64,000 nucleotides of DNA from Bog-756 sp963704585 (GTDB lineage Bacteria; Actinomycetota; Acidimicrobiia; Acidimicrobiales; RAAP-2), in contig OY969919.1 in the NCBI GenBank assembly GCA_963704585.1, forward strand, positions 1,612,001-1,676,000. Direction: 5' to 3'. The translations under genes were made by a program, and so were the position numbers. The notes below the pieces were generated by a model. That model made no database searches. It was not told where the DNA came from and saw nothing but the letters and a program-made list of their open reading frames with translations. Numbering within the stretch: position 1 is the first letter of the stretch; the number at the start of each line of letters is the position of its first letter. This document shows, piece by piece, positions 36,477-46,160 of the stretch.

Positions 36477-37682
36477 TCAGCCGGCGCCCGATCGCGCGCC
36501 CCGAGGCAAGCCGGGCGCGGACCCGCGCACCGGACAGCGCGGGACGCGGGGACCGATGTCGCAGAGGACCTCGTAGCTGATGGTCCCGAGCAGCGCGGCC
36601 CACTCGTCCGCGGAGACCTCCTCGTCGCCCTGCCGCCCGAGGAGGACGACCTCGTCGCCCACCGCCGCGCCGCCCGCGCCGGCCGGGCCGCAGTCGACGA
36701 CGATCTGGTCCATCGTCACCACCCCCGCAAGGGGCCGGCGGACCCCGCGCACGAGCACCTCGCCGCCCACGTCGAGGAGGCGCCGGGGCACGCCGTCGGC
36801 GTAGCCGACGGGCACCGTCGCGACCGTGGAGTCGACGGGCAGCGGCCGCACACGTCCGTAGGACGGGCGCTCCCCCGCCGGCAGGTCGCGGACCGAGGTC
36901 ACCTGCGAGCGAAGGGAGAGCACCGGCACGAGCGCCTCACCCGTCGCCTCCCGCACGGCTCGGTCGAGCTCGGGCGTCGGGGCGACGCCGTACAGGGCGA
37001 TCCCGCACCGCACCAGGTCGCGACGCGCCCCGGGGTACGCGATCGCGCCGGCCGAGTTGGCTGCATGGGTGAGGGGCACGTCGATCCCTGCCGCCGCCAG
37101 CGAGGCGAGGGACGCGTCGAACCGCTCGAGCTGCAGCCGGGTGAAGGCGCGGTCGTCCACCGAGCCACCGTCGGCGACCGCGAGGTGGGTCCAGACCGCG
37201 CCGAGCGCGAGGGAGGGCGACGCGGCGACGGTGCCGGCCAGCGCGACGACGTCGGTCGGGTCGGCGCCGACCCGGTGCATGCCGGTGTCGACCTTGAGGT
37301 GGACCCCGACCGGCGTCCGCGCGGAGGCGCCCGCGACCTCGGCGAGCGCGGCGACGCCGTCGTGCGTGTAGACGGTCGGCACGAGGCGGCGGCCGACCGC
37401 CTCTCCGAGCGCCTCGGAGGGCGGCTCCGACAGGAGGAGGACCGGCGCGTCGATCCCCGCGTCACGCAGGGCCACGCCCTCCTCGACGAGGGCGACCGCG
37501 AGCCAGGTCGCGCCGCCGGCCAGCGCGGCGCGCGCCACCTCGATCGCGCCGTGCCCGTACCCGTCGGCCTTCACGACCGCGCAGAGGGCGGCCGGACCGG
37601 CCATCGACGCGAGCATGCGGGCGTTGTGCTCGACCGCGTCGAGGTCCACGTCGGCCCGTGCCGGCCGCCACCGGTCAGCCAC
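36477..37682 (-). CDS. alr: alanine racemase
   Basis: A 401-residue PLP enzyme making D-alanine for peptidoglycan. The PLP lysine is in AVVKADGYGHG. Also seen are HLKVDTGMHRVG, HAANSAGA, RCGIALYG, VPVGYADGVPR, VTMDQIVVD and the catalytic Tyr in SYEVLCDIG. The GTG start lies 11 bases after the nnr stop. The last 25 residues (Pro/Arg/Gly-rich) are not conserved. Confidence 0.96.
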   Translation of the reverse strand: MADRWRPARADVDLDAVEHNARMLASMAGPAALCAVVKADGYGHGAIEVARAALAGGATWLAVALVEEGVALRDAGIDAPVLLLSEPPSEALGEAVGRRLVPTVYTHDGVAALAEVAGASARTPVGVHLKVDTGMHRVGADPTDVVALAGTVAASPSLALGAVWTHLAVADGGSVDDRAFTRLQLERFDASLASLAAAGIDVPLTHAANSAGAIAYPGARRDLVRCGIALYGVAPTPELDRAVREATGEALVPVLSLRSQVTSVRDLPAGERPSYGRVRPLPVDSTVATVPVGYADGVPRRLLDVGGEVLVRGVRRPLAGVVTMDQIVVDCGPAGAGGAAVGDEVVLLGRQGDEEVSADEWAALLGTISYEVLCDIGPRVPRCPVRGSAPGLPRGARSGAG

Positions 37683-37693
37683 GGCGGCCCGGC

Positions 37694-39070
37694 TCAGGCA
37701 CGTCGGCTCCGGTCGGGCGCGCCGAGCGCGGAGAGGACCGCGGAGACCGCGGTCGGAAGATCGCCCGCCACCAGGCCCTCGCGGGGACCGGCGGCCCCCG
37801 CGCGCCCGTGCACGTGCGCGGCGAGCGCGGCCGCCTGCTGCACGGGCACGCCGCGGGCGAGGAACGCACCGATGACCCCCGAGAGCACGTCACCCGTGCC
37901 GGCGGTGGCGAGCGCGGCCGTCCCGCTCGTCCCGAGCAGCACCCGCCCGCCCGGCGCGGCGACCGCGGTCGTCGGGCCCTTGAGGAGCGCGACCGCGCCG
38001 GTGGCCTCGGCGAGCCGTCGGGCGGCCGCCACCCGGTCCGCACCCGGGGCCTCGCCGAGCAGCCGTGCGTACTCGCCGTCGTGCGGGGTGAGCACGACGG
38101 GTGCACCCGCGCCGAGCGGGCCCTCGATCCGCCCGAGGGAGAAGAGCCCGTCGGCGTCGACCACGACGGGGACACGTGCCCCGTCGAGGAGCGTGCGGAC
38201 CTCGCCGGCCGTCCCGGGGTCGCGCCCGATCCCGGGACCGACCACGATCGCCCTGCACCGCTCGGCGACCGACAGCGCGTCGGCGGCCCACCCGTCCTTC
38301 GGCAGGTCGACGCCGACCGCCTCGGCGACGGGGGTCGCGGCCGGTCCGGCTCCCGGCACGCCGAGGCGCACCATGCCCGCACCAGCGCGGTACGCACCGG
38401 TCGCGCAGAGCCCCGCCGCGCCGGTCATCCCCGGCGAGCCGGCGACGACCAGCACCGCGGACGCCCACTTGTTCGTGCCGTCGTGCCGGGGGGGCACGAG
38501 CGAGGTCACGTCGGCGTCCTCGACCAGCCAGACGGCGGGGTCGCCGGTCGCCAGCCCGATGTCGGCCACCGTGACGCGGCCCGCCAGCCGTGCGCCGTCG
38601 CCCTGCAGGAGGCCGGGCTTGTACGCGACGAAGGTCACGGTCCGGTCCGCCGCGAGCGGGGCGCCCGCCGCCTCGCCGGAGTCGCCCCGCACCCCCGAGG
38701 GGATGTCGACGGCGAGCACCGGGGTCCCGGGCGGCGGGAGCGGCGCACGGTACTCGCCGCGGAATCCCGTCCCGTACGCCGCGTCGACCACCAGATCGCA
38801 CGCGTCGAGCGCGTCGGCGGTGCCGGCGTCGACGACGAGGGCGCGCGCGCCGCGGTCGGTGAGCAGCCGGGCGGCGACCCTCCCGTCGGCGCCGTTGTTC
38901 CCGCGGCCCGCGACGACGACCACCCGCCGGCCGTACGCGCCGCCGAGCAGCTCGAGCGCGGCGACGGCGACGGCACGGCCCGCGCGGCCGACCAGCACCT
39001 CGAGGGGGGTGGTCGCGGCCGCCGCGGCGTCGACCGCCTGCATCTCGGCGACGGTCAGGACCGGCTGCAC
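37694..39070 (-). CDS. nnr: bifunctional NAD(P)H-hydrate epimerase / ADP-dependent dehydratase
   Basis: A 458-residue repair enzyme for hydrated NAD(P)H. The N-terminal epimerase domain (about 1-200) has LTVAEMQAVD, VVAGRGNNGADG and VLAVDIPSGV. The C-terminal ribokinase-like dehydratase domain has VVAGSPGMTGAA, VVGPGIGRD, LTPHDGEYARL, LLKGPTT and AGTGDVLSG. GTG 39070 with GGAGGACC upstream was chosen over a start inside acpS; it overlaps acpS by 16 bases. Confidence 0.93.
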   Translation of the reverse strand: MQPVLTVAEMQAVDAAAAATTPLEVLVGRAGRAVAVAALELLGGAYGRRVVVVAGRGNNGADGRVAARLLTDRGARALVVDAGTADALDACDLVVDAAYGTGFRGEYRAPLPPPGTPVLAVDIPSGVRGDSGEAAGAPLAADRTVTFVAYKPGLLQGDGARLAGRVTVADIGLATGDPAVWLVEDADVTSLVPPRHDGTNKWASAVLVVAGSPGMTGAAGLCATGAYRAGAGMVRLGVPGAGPAATPVAEAVGVDLPKDGWAADALSVAERCRAIVVGPGIGRDPGTAGEVRTLLDGARVPVVVDADGLFSLGRIEGPLGAGAPVVLTPHDGEYARLLGEAPGADRVAAARRLAEATGAVALLKGPTTAVAAPGGRVLLGTSGTAALATAGTGDVLSGVIGAFLARGVPVQQAAALAAHVHGRAGAAGPREGLVAGDLPTAVSAVLSALGAPDRSRRA

Positions 39071-39552
39071 GGTCCTCCGCGGTGACCGTCCTCCGCGGGC
39101 ACCGCAGGCAGCGCCACTGCGACGGCGAGGGCGACCGTGTCGGTGTGGGTCAGTGTGAGGTGCCACCGCGCGACCTCCCGCCGCGAGGCCAGGGAGGCCG
39201 CCCGGCCGGAGAGCACCAGGTGTGGAGCGCCGAGTCCTACGCGCTCGACCTCGATTTCGGCGAATGCACAGGCGCCGAGGCCGACCCCGAGCGCCTTCAG
39301 CACGGCCTCCTTCGCCGCGAAGCGCGTCGCGGTGCGCGGGACGGGGTCCGGCACGGCCGCCGCGTACCGCCGCTCGTCCGGCGTGAGGAGCCGCGACGCG
39401 AGACCCGGCCGGCGGGTCAGGACCTGGCGGAACCGGCCGAGGTCGACCGCATCGATCCCCACGCCCACGATCCCGCCGGCGCCGGCGAGCACGGTCTCGA
39501 GCTCCGAGCGGACCGCGTCGAGCGCCGGCGCCAGGTCGACCGGCGCGCTCAC
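39055..39552 (-). CDS. acpS: holo-[acyl-carrier-protein] synthase
   Basis: A 165-residue phosphopantetheinyl transferase activating ACP for fatty-acid synthesis. Catalytic motifs are GIDAVDLGRFRQVL (Asp) and TRFAAKEAVLKALG (Glu/Lys). The first 30 residues form an extra N-terminal helix compared with typical AcpS of about 125 residues. The GTG overlaps the glmS stop (GTGA). Confidence 0.92.
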   Translation of the reverse strand: MSAPVDLAPALDAVRSELETVLAGAGGIVGVGIDAVDLGRFRQVLTRRPGLASRLLTPDERRYAAAVPDPVPRTATRFAAKEAVLKALGVGLGACAFAEIEVERVGLGAPHLVLSGRAASLASRREVARWHLTLTHTDTVALAVAVALPAVPAEDGHRGGPCSRS

Positions 39553-41441
39553 TCGACGGTGACCACCTTGGCCAGGTTGCGCGGGCGGTCGACGTCGTGG
39601 CCGTGCAGGCGCGCGAGCCAGTAGGCGAAGAGCTGGAGAGGGACGACGTCGACGATCGGGGCGAAGAGGTACTCGGTCCTCGGCACCCAGAGCACCGAGT
39701 CGGCGTGGCGGGCCGTCTCCTCGTCCCCGTCGTTGGCCACGAGCACGACGGTCGCCCCGCGGCTCTTGACCTCGGCCACGTTGCTCATCATCTTCTCCCA
39801 CACCGGCGTCCGGGTGGCCACGCCGATGACCACCGTGCCCGGCTCCACGAGCGCGATCGGGCCGTGCTTGAGCTCGCCCGCGGGGAAGCCCTCGGCGCGG
39901 AGGTAGGAGATCTCCTTGAGCTTGAGCGCCCCCTCGAGCGCGACCGGGTAGCCCACCTGCCGCCCGAGGAAGATGAAGGAGGGGCAGTCGCGGCACGAGC
40001 GCGCGACGGCTTCCACGTCGCCCGCCCGGTCGAGCGCCGTCGCGACCTTGTCGGGCAGGCTCCCCATCGCGGCGAGCATCGCCCCGGCGTCGGACACCGA
40101 CAGCGTCCCGCGCACCTCCGCGAGGTAGAGGGCGAGGATCTCGAGCGCGGTGATTTGGGCGATGTGGGTTTTGGTGGCCGCGACCCCGATCTCCGGCCCG
40201 GCCCGCGTGTAGAGCACCGCGTCGGACTCGCGGGCCATCGACGAGTCGACCACGTTGGAGATCACCAGCACCTTCGCGCCCATGCGCGCGGCCTCGCGGA
40301 TCGCCTGGAGCGTGTCGACCGTCTCGCCCGACTGGCTCACGCCGATCACCAGCGTGCGCGAGTCGAGGACCGGGTCCCGGTAGCGGAACTCGCTCGAGAT
40401 GTCGATCTCGACCGGGAGCCGCGCCCAGTGCTCGATCGCGTACTTGGCCATGAGCCCCGCGTGGTAGCTCGAGCCGCAGGCGACGATGAAGACCTTGTCG
40501 ACCGCGCGGAACTCGTCGGGGGTGAGGCGCACCTCGTCGAGCACGAGGGTGCCGTCGGGCAGGAGGCGGTCGAGCAGGGTGTCGGCGACGGCCTTCGGCT
40601 GCTCGTGCATCTCCTTGCTCATGAAGTCGTCGTACCCGTCCTTGCGGGCCGCGTCGAAGTCCCAGTCGACGCTGATCCGGGCCGGCTCCACCGGCGAGCC
40701 GTCGAGGTCGGTCACCGTCACCGACCCGGGACGCAGCTCGGCGATCTGGTCGTCGTCGAGCACGAAGAACTCGCGGGTGAGCCCGAGGATCGCGGGGATG
40801 TCCGACGCGAGGAAGGAGGCGCCGTCGCTCACACCCATCAGCAGGGGTGAGAGCCGCCGCGCGGCCACGATCCGGTCGGGATGGTCGGCGTGGACGACCG
40901 CGAGGGCGAAGGCCCCGCGGACCCGTCCGAGCGCGGTGCGCACCGCCCCGACCAGGCCCGCGTCGGGGTCGTCGGCGAGGGCGGCCTCGATCAGGTGGGC
41001 GAGCACCTCGGTGTCGGTCTCCGACTCGAGGCGGTGGCCGGCGGCGAGCAGCTCGTCGGCGAGCTCGACGTGGTTCTCGATGATCCCGTTGTGGATGAGG
41101 GCGAGGCGGCCGGTGCAGTCAACGTGGGGGTGGGCGTTCTCCTCGGACGGCCGCCCGTGGGTGGCCCACCGGGTGTGGCCGATGCCGGCCGTGGCGTCCT
41201 CCGGCGCGCCCTCGGTGCGCTTGACCAGGTCGTCGAGCGAGCGGGTCCCGTTGGCGGCCCGCGCCCGCCAGAGCGTGCCGTCGCCCGGCGCGCCGACCAG
41301 GGCGAGTCCGGCCGAGTCGTAGCCGCGGTACTCGAGGCGCGAGAGCCCCTCGAGGAGGACGTCGAGGACGCGTAGCTCGTCGTCTCCGGAGCCGTCACCC
41401 GGGACGACGGCCGCCCGGGTGATCCCGATGATGCCGCACAT
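39549..41441 (-). CDS. glmS: glutamine-fructose-6-phosphate aminotransferase (isomerising)
   Basis: A 630-residue enzyme making glucosamine-6-phosphate for the cell wall. Nucleophile Cys2 in MCGIIGI fixes the start at 41441. The glutaminase domain shows LEYRGYDSAG, GHTRWATHG and HNGIIENH. Two SIS domains follow with CGSSYHAGL, VSQSGETVDTLQ, ATKTHIAQ and LKLKEISYLRAEGFPAGELK. TAGCCT stands 8 bases before the ATG, so no glmS ribozyme or leader is possible from that promoter. Confidence 0.97.
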   Translation of the reverse strand: MCGIIGITRAAVVPGDGSGDDELRVLDVLLEGLSRLEYRGYDSAGLALVGAPGDGTLWRARAANGTRSLDDLVKRTEGAPEDATAGIGHTRWATHGRPSEENAHPHVDCTGRLALIHNGIIENHVELADELLAAGHRLESETDTEVLAHLIEAALADDPDAGLVGAVRTALGRVRGAFALAVVHADHPDRIVAARRLSPLLMGVSDGASFLASDIPAILGLTREFFVLDDDQIAELRPGSVTVTDLDGSPVEPARISVDWDFDAARKDGYDDFMSKEMHEQPKAVADTLLDRLLPDGTLVLDEVRLTPDEFRAVDKVFIVACGSSYHAGLMAKYAIEHWARLPVEIDISSEFRYRDPVLDSRTLVIGVSQSGETVDTLQAIREAARMGAKVLVISNVVDSSMARESDAVLYTRAGPEIGVAATKTHIAQITALEILALYLAEVRGTLSVSDAGAMLAAMGSLPDKVATALDRAGDVEAVARSCRDCPSFIFLGRQVGYPVALEGALKLKEISYLRAEGFPAGELKHGPIALVEPGTVVIGVATRTPVWEKMMSNVAEVKSRGATVVLVANDGDEETARHADSVLWVPRTEYLFAPIVDVVPLQLFAYWLARLHGHDVDRPRNLAKVVTVE

Positions 41442-41449
41442 GGCTGCAA

Positions 41450-41455
41450 AGGCTA
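41450..41455 (-). promoter_or_regulatory. putative -10 box (TAGCCT) for glmS
   Basis: TAGCCT lies 8 bases before the glmS ATG, in the 85-base gap after glmM. It fits a leaderless mRNA. Confidence 0.5.
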
Positions 41456-41526
41456 CCGGTCGCGGGCCGGGCCGACGGGGGCGAGGTGGGCGGTGCCGCA
41501 CCCCGTTGCGGGCGCGACCAGGGCCG

Positions 41527-42894
41527 TTACCCGAGTGCGGCGGCCGCGGACTGCAGCTCGAAGGAGACGAGGCTGCCGAGTCGCTCGGCGATGGCCTCGG
41601 CGACCCCGTCGCCGTCGGCCTCGACCATCACCCGGACCACCGGCTCGGTCCCGCTCGGCCGGAGCAGGACCCGCCCCGACTCGCCGAGCCGCGCCTGCTC
41701 CTCTTCGACCGCCGACCAGACCACCGCCGCGTCGGGCAGGAGCGCCACGCTCGGGACCGGCACGTTGACGAGCACCTGCGGGACCCGGACCACGAGGCCG
41801 TCGAGGAGCTCGCCGAGCGGTCGGCCGCTGCGCACCAGCAGGTCGGCGAGGACCAGCCCGGTCAGCAGTCCGTCGCCGGTAGTGGCGAGCCGGCGGAAGA
41901 TGATGTGACCGGACTGCTCGCCGCCGAGGGCGAAGCCGTCCTTGTCGAGGGCGCCGAGCACGTGGCGGTCGCCGACCGGGGTCTCCTTCACGAGGATGCC
42001 CCGCTGCTCCATCGCGAGCCGGAAGCCGAGGTTGGTCATCACGGTCACCACGACCGAGTTGCCGGCGAGCTGGCCGCGCTCGGCGAGGTCGAGCGCGAAG
42101 AGCGCGAGCAGCTCGTCGCCGTCGACGACCGCGCCCGTCCGGTCGACCGCGAGCAGGCGGTCGGCGTCGCCGTCGAGGGCCAGCCCGAGATCGGCGCCGT
42201 GTTCGACCACCGCGGCCGCCAGCGTGTCGGTCGCGGTGGAGCCGTACCCCGCGTTGATGTTGGTGCCGTCGGGCTCGTTCCCGATCGCGGTGACGCTCGC
42301 ACCGAGCTGCTCGTAGACCGACGCGGCGATGGCCGAGGCCGCGCCGTTCGCCGCGTCCACCACCATCGAGAGGCCGTCGAGCCGACGCCCGTCGAGCAGC
42401 GAGCCCAGGTGCTCGACGTAGCGCGCGCCCACGTCGGGCTCGGCGAGCATCCGTCCGATCCCGTGGCCCTCGAGCCGGCGCGGGCCCTTGACCTCGGGGT
42501 CGAGGGTTCGGGCGAGCTCCGCCTCGATCGAGGCCTCGACCTCGGCGGCGAGCTTGGCCCCGCCCGCGCCGAAGAGCTTGATCCCGTTGTCGGCGAAGGG
42601 GTTGTGCGACGCCGAGATGACCGCGGCGGGCAGGTCGCGCTCTGCCGAGAGCCAGGCCAGACCGGGGGTCGGGAGCACGCCGACGTCGACGACGTCGGCG
42701 CCCTCGCTCACCAGACCGGCCGAGAGCGCCGCCTGGAGCATCGGTCCGGAGCGCCGGGTGTCGCGGCCGACCACGAAGCCGGTCGCGGTGATGGTCCGGG
42801 CGATCGCGCGGCCGAGCGCGAGGACGAGCTCGGGGGAGAGCTCCACGTTCGCGACGCCCCGCACGCCGTCGGTGCCGAAGCGGGCGGTGAACAC
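41527..42894 (-). CDS. glmM: phosphoglucosamine mutase
   Basis: A 455-residue enzyme converting glucosamine-6-P to glucosamine-1-P. FGTDGVRGVAN opening, active Ser in ISASHNPFADNGIKLFG, the metal-binding ALDGDADRLL, GGEQSGHI, and the phosphate-binding RPSGTEPVVRVMVE. The GTG start lies 4 bases after the rpsI stop, so it is co-transcribed with rplM-rpsI. Confidence 0.97.
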   Translation of the reverse strand: MFTARFGTDGVRGVANVELSPELVLALGRAIARTITATGFVVGRDTRRSGPMLQAALSAGLVSEGADVVDVGVLPTPGLAWLSAERDLPAAVISASHNPFADNGIKLFGAGGAKLAAEVEASIEAELARTLDPEVKGPRRLEGHGIGRMLAEPDVGARYVEHLGSLLDGRRLDGLSMVVDAANGAASAIAASVYEQLGASVTAIGNEPDGTNINAGYGSTATDTLAAAVVEHGADLGLALDGDADRLLAVDRTGAVVDGDELLALFALDLAERGQLAGNSVVVTVMTNLGFRLAMEQRGILVKETPVGDRHVLGALDKDGFALGGEQSGHIIFRRLATTGDGLLTGLVLADLLVRSGRPLGELLDGLVVRVPQVLVNVPVPSVALLPDAAVVWSAVEEEQARLGESGRVLLRPSGTEPVVRVMVEADGDGVAEAIAERLGSLVSFELQSAAAALG

Positions 42895-42898
42895 GGGG

Positions 42899-43297
42899 CT
42901 ACCGCTTCGAGTACTGCGGAGCCTTGCGGGCCTTCTTGAGGCCGTACTTCTTCGACTCCTTCTCCCGTGCGTCGCGGGTCAGGAAGCCGGCCTTCTTGAG
43001 CGACGCGCGGAACTCGGGGTCGAGCTCGCAGAGCGCACGGGCGATGCCGAGCCGGAACGCGCCAGCCTGCCCGGAGACGCCGCCCCCGTCGATCGTCACG
43101 TCGATGTTCCACCGCTCGGTGGTGTCGGTCACACGGAGGGGCTCGGTGACGATCATCCGGTGGGTCGCCGAGGTGAAGTACTCGTCGAACGCACGCGAAT
43201 TGACCGTGATGGTGCCCTGGCCGGGGCGGACCCGCACCCGCGCGACGGCGCGCTTGCGGCGCCCGGTGGTCTGGCAGAGGGGGACGGCATTGGCCAC
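42899..43297 (-). CDS. rpsI: 30S ribosomal protein S9
   Basis: 132 residues with GRRKRAVARVRVRPGQG and the C-terminal KKARKAPQYSKR tail that reaches the P-site tRNA. GTG start. It lies 44 bases downstream of rplM. Confidence 0.97.
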   Translation of the reverse strand: MANAVPLCQTTGRRKRAVARVRVRPGQGTITVNSRAFDEYFTSATHRMIVTEPLRVTDTTERWNIDVTIDGGGVSGQAGAFRLGIARALCELDPEFRASLKKAGFLTRDAREKESKKYGLKKARKAPQYSKR

Positions 43298-43341
43298 GGT
43301 TCGATCCTCGTGTTCGTGTCGGGTGGTCGCCTGGCCAGCGC

Positions 43342-43809
43342 TTACGCGCCGCTCCGGGTCGACGCCGTGCGGCGGGCGCCCGGGAGGTCCAGGGGTTCGG
43401 GTGACTGGGCGGCGTGGGGGTGGTCCGCGCCGGCGTAGACCTTGAGCTTGGTCGCCATCTGCCGCCCGAGCCGGTTCTTCGGGAGCATGCCGACCACTGC
43501 CTTGCGCACGACCTCGGCGGGGCGCTCCGCGAGGAGGTCGCTGTACCGGGTCGCGGTGAGCCCGCCCGGGTAGCCCGAGTGCCGGTAGGCGAACTTGCGG
43601 TCGGCCTTGTCCGAGGTCAGCACCACCTTGGCCGCGTTGACCACGATCACGTGGTCGCCGGTGTCGATGTGCGGGGCGAAGGTCGGCTTGTGCTTTCCGC
43701 GCAGCAGCGAGGCGACCTCGGTCGCGAGCCGGCCGAGCACGAGCCCGTCGGCGTCGACGACGTGCCAGGCACGGGTGATCTCGGCGGGCTTGGGGGTGTA
43801 CGTGCGCAC
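43342..43809 (-). CDS. rplM: 50S ribosomal protein L13
   Basis: 155 residues: RAWHVVDADGLVLGRLATE, LLRGKHKPTF, GDHVIVVNAAKV, AVVGMLPKNRLGR and LKVYAGADHPHAAQ. GTG 43809 has AAGGAAA upstream. The last dozen residues extend past the usual C-terminus. Confidence 0.96.
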   Translation of the reverse strand: MRTYTPKPAEITRAWHVVDADGLVLGRLATEVASLLRGKHKPTFAPHIDTGDHVIVVNAAKVVLTSDKADRKFAYRHSGYPGGLTATRYSDLLAERPAEVVRKAVVGMLPKNRLGRQMATKLKVYAGADHPHAAQSPEPLDLPGARRTASTRSGA

Positions 43810-43920
43810 GCAGTTTCCTTCGTCGGCGGTGGCGGCCGGGCGGGGTTTTTCATCGTGCCTGGTCAGGGCGGTGGCTACCGGGGATTGCGCGCGGCGGCCT
43901 GCCCGACCGGGCGACCGACC

Positions 43921-43926
43921 ACGATA
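43921..43926 (-). promoter_or_regulatory. putative promoter of rplM-rpsI (-10 TATCGT)
   Basis: TATCGT on the minus strand with TTGCCC 18 bases upstream, inside the truA-rplM gap, giving a leader of about 105 bases. It is one of the few places here with both a -35 and a -10. Confidence 0.45.
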
Positions 43927-43955
43927 GGCCGGATCGGGCCCGCCGGGCAAGCCGC

Positions 43956-44804
43956 TCACCCGCGGTCGCCGCCGTAGCGGACGGCCACCAGGCACAGGCC
44001 GTGGGGCGGGGCCGGCTGGCTCGCGTGGCGCCGGTCGGCCGATCGCAGGATCCAGACCAGGTCGCTCGGGCGCTTGCGGCCCCGGCCGACGTCGACCAGG
44101 GTGCCCACGAGCGAGCGGACCATCCGGTGGCAGAACGCGTTGGCCTCGATCTCGAACGCGAGCAGGTCCCCGCAGGCCGGCAGGAGCGGGAGGCCCGGGC
44201 GCTCGCCGCGCACCAGGTCCCAGCGGGCGTCGAGGACCCGCCGCGGGATCGGGACGTCGCCCGAGGTTCCGGGAACCCGCCGGCAGAACGCGCGGAAGTC
44301 GTGCTCGCCGAGGAGCGCGTCGGCCGCGGCGGCCATCGACCGCACGTCGAGCGGGTCCGAGACGTGCCAGGCCACGGCCGCGAGGAGCGGGTCGGCGACC
44401 GGGGCGTTGACCACCAGATAGCGGTAGCGGCGCGCGGTCGCCGAGCGGCGTGCGTCGAACCCGTCCGGCGCCGGACCCGCCTCGCGGACGACGACCGAGG
44501 GTCCGAGGAGGCGGTTGCAGGAGGCGAGCAGCGCGTCCGGCTCGAGCCGTGCGGCGGCCGACGCCGGCAGGTCGAAGTGGACGACCTGGTCGGTCGCGTG
44601 CACCCCCGCGTCGGTCCGCCCTGCGCAGGTCAGTGCGACCGGCACCCGGGCGACCGTGCCGAGCGTCTCGGCGAGCACGCCGGCAACGGTGCGCTGCCCG
44701 TCCTGGGCCGCGAACCCGTGAAAGGTCGCGCCCTGGTAGGCCAGCCGGAGGCGCCACCGCACCACCGGTTCGCCGTCACCCCCGGACCGGGGGTCGGGGC
44801 TCAC
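43956..44804 (-). CDS. truA: tRNA pseudouridine(38-40) synthase
   Basis: 282 residues. LAYQGATFHGFAAQ opening, catalytic Asp in CAGRTDAGVHA, ARRYRYLV, CHRMVRSLVGTLVDVG. GTG start 4 bases after rplQ, the standard actinobacterial position at the end of the alpha operon. Confidence 0.95.
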   Translation of the reverse strand: MSPDPRSGGDGEPVVRWRLRLAYQGATFHGFAAQDGQRTVAGVLAETLGTVARVPVALTCAGRTDAGVHATDQVVHFDLPASAAARLEPDALLASCNRLLGPSVVVREAGPAPDGFDARRSATARRYRYLVVNAPVADPLLAAVAWHVSDPLDVRSMAAAADALLGEHDFRAFCRRVPGTSGDVPIPRRVLDARWDLVRGERPGLPLLPACGDLLAFEIEANAFCHRMVRSLVGTLVDVGRGRKRPSDLVWILRSADRRHASQPAPPHGLCLVAVRYGGDRG

Positions 44805-44808
44805 GCCG

Positions 44809-45168
44809 TTAGCTCTCCACCAGTTCGATGCGGGCCATCGGAGCGCTGTCGCCCTGGCGCGTGCCGAGCTTGAGGATCCGCGTGTAGCCGCCCGGCCGGT
44901 CCGCGTAGCGCGGCCCGATCTCCTCGAAGAGCTTGTGGGCCATGTCCTTGTCGCGGATGAACGCGACCACGTGGCGCTGGCGGGCGAGGCCGCCCTTCGC
45001 CGCGGCGGTGATGACCTTTTCGGCGACCGGCCGGAGCGCCTTGGCCTTGGCCTCGGTCGTGACCAGGTACTCGGCTGCGATCAACGACGCGACCATGTTC
45101 CCCATCATGGCCTTCTGATGGGAGGCGCTGCCCCCGAACCGCTTACCCTTCCTCGGGGTCCCGAGCAC
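44809..45168 (-). CDS. rplQ: 50S ribosomal protein L17
   Basis: 119 residues: GTPRKGKRFGGSASHQKAMM, TTEAKAKALRPVAEK, GGYTRILKLGTRQGD. GTG start, 8 bases after rpoA. Confidence 0.96.
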   Translation of the reverse strand: MLGTPRKGKRFGGSASHQKAMMGNMVASLIAAEYLVTTEAKAKALRPVAEKVITAAAKGGLARQRHVVAFIRDKDMAHKLFEEIGPRYADRPGGYTRILKLGTRQGDSAPMARIELVES

Positions 45169-45176
45169 GGTCCCGC

Positions 45177-46115
45177 TCAGTCCTTGACCCGCAGGGAGAG
45201 CCCGCGCTCGTCGAGCTTCTGGAGGACCTCGTCGAGCGACTTCTGCCCGAAGTTCGTGATGTTGAGCAGGTCGTCGAGGGTGCGGTCGACGAGCTCGCCG
45301 ATCGTGTTGATCTGCGCGCGCTTGAGGCAGTTGCGCGGCCGCTCGGTGAGGTCGAGGTCCTCGATGCGCAGGTCGAGATCGGGCGAGCCGGTACCAACGG
45401 TGCCCACCTCGCCGAGCTCGAGCCCCATCGGCTCCTCCTCGAGGTCGGCCACCAGGCTCACCAGGGTCCGGAGCGTGTCGCCCGCCGAGGCGAGCGCCTC
45501 GCGCGGGTTGAGGGAGCCGTCGGTCTCGATGTCGAGGACCAGGCGGTCGAAGTCGGTCGACTGCTCGACGCGCACCGGCTCGACGGTGAACGCGACCCGA
45601 CGGACAGGCGAGAAGATCGCGTCGACCGGGATGACGCCGATCGTGCTCGAGCGCTTGGACTTGTCGGCCGAGAGGTAGCCGCGGCCGCGCTCGACGGTGA
45701 GGTCGACCGCGAGGCGACCCTTGCCGTTGAGGGTCGCGATGTGCTGCGCGGGGTTGAGCACCTCGACGTCCACGCTGACCTGCAGGTCGCCGGCGGTCGC
45801 CTCACCCGGTCCGCGCTTGTCGAGGCGGACGGTGACCGGCTCGTCGCTGTGGACCCGGAGCAGGATGTCCTTGAGGTTCAAGATGAGGTCGGTCACGTCC
45901 TCCTTCACGCCCGGCAGGGTCGTGAACTCGTGGAGGGCGTCGTCGAAGCGGACCTGGGTGATCGACGCGCCCGGGATCGACGAGAGCAGGGTGCGGCGGA
46001 GGGAGTTGCCCAGGGTGTGGCCGAAGCCCGGGTCGAGCGGGCCGACCGCGAACCGTTGACGGTTGTCGGCCTCCTCGCCGATGGCTTCGACGGTGGGTCG
46101 CTGGATGATGAGCAT
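45177..46115 (-). CDS. rpoA: RNA polymerase alpha subunit
   Basis: 312 residues. The N-terminal assembly domain has GFGHTLGNSLRRTLLSSIPG and GVKEDVTDLILNLK. The C-terminal UP-element-binding domain has DLTERPRNCLKRAQINTIGE and ITNFGQKSLDEV. ATG 46115. It lies within the alpha operon between rpsD and rplQ. Confidence 0.98.
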   Translation of the reverse strand: MLIIQRPTVEAIGEEADNRQRFAVGPLDPGFGHTLGNSLRRTLLSSIPGASITQVRFDDALHEFTTLPGVKEDVTDLILNLKDILLRVHSDEPVTVRLDKRGPGEATAGDLQVSVDVEVLNPAQHIATLNGKGRLAVDLTVERGRGYLSADKSKRSSTIGVIPVDAIFSPVRRVAFTVEPVRVEQSTDFDRLVLDIETDGSLNPREALASAGDTLRTLVSLVADLEEEPMGLELGEVGTVGTGSPDLDLRIEDLDLTERPRNCLKRAQINTIGELVDRTLDDLLNITNFGQKSLDEVLQKLDERGLSLRVKD

Positions 46116-46160
46116 GCTGATCGTGGCTCCTCGGCAGTCTCGTGCGCAGTGGGTTCGGGG

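Noticed and set aside
41442..41526. glmS ribozyme
   Set aside because: Known only in Bacillota-like genomes; the 85-base gap has a -10 box 8 bases before glmS and no ribozyme core.
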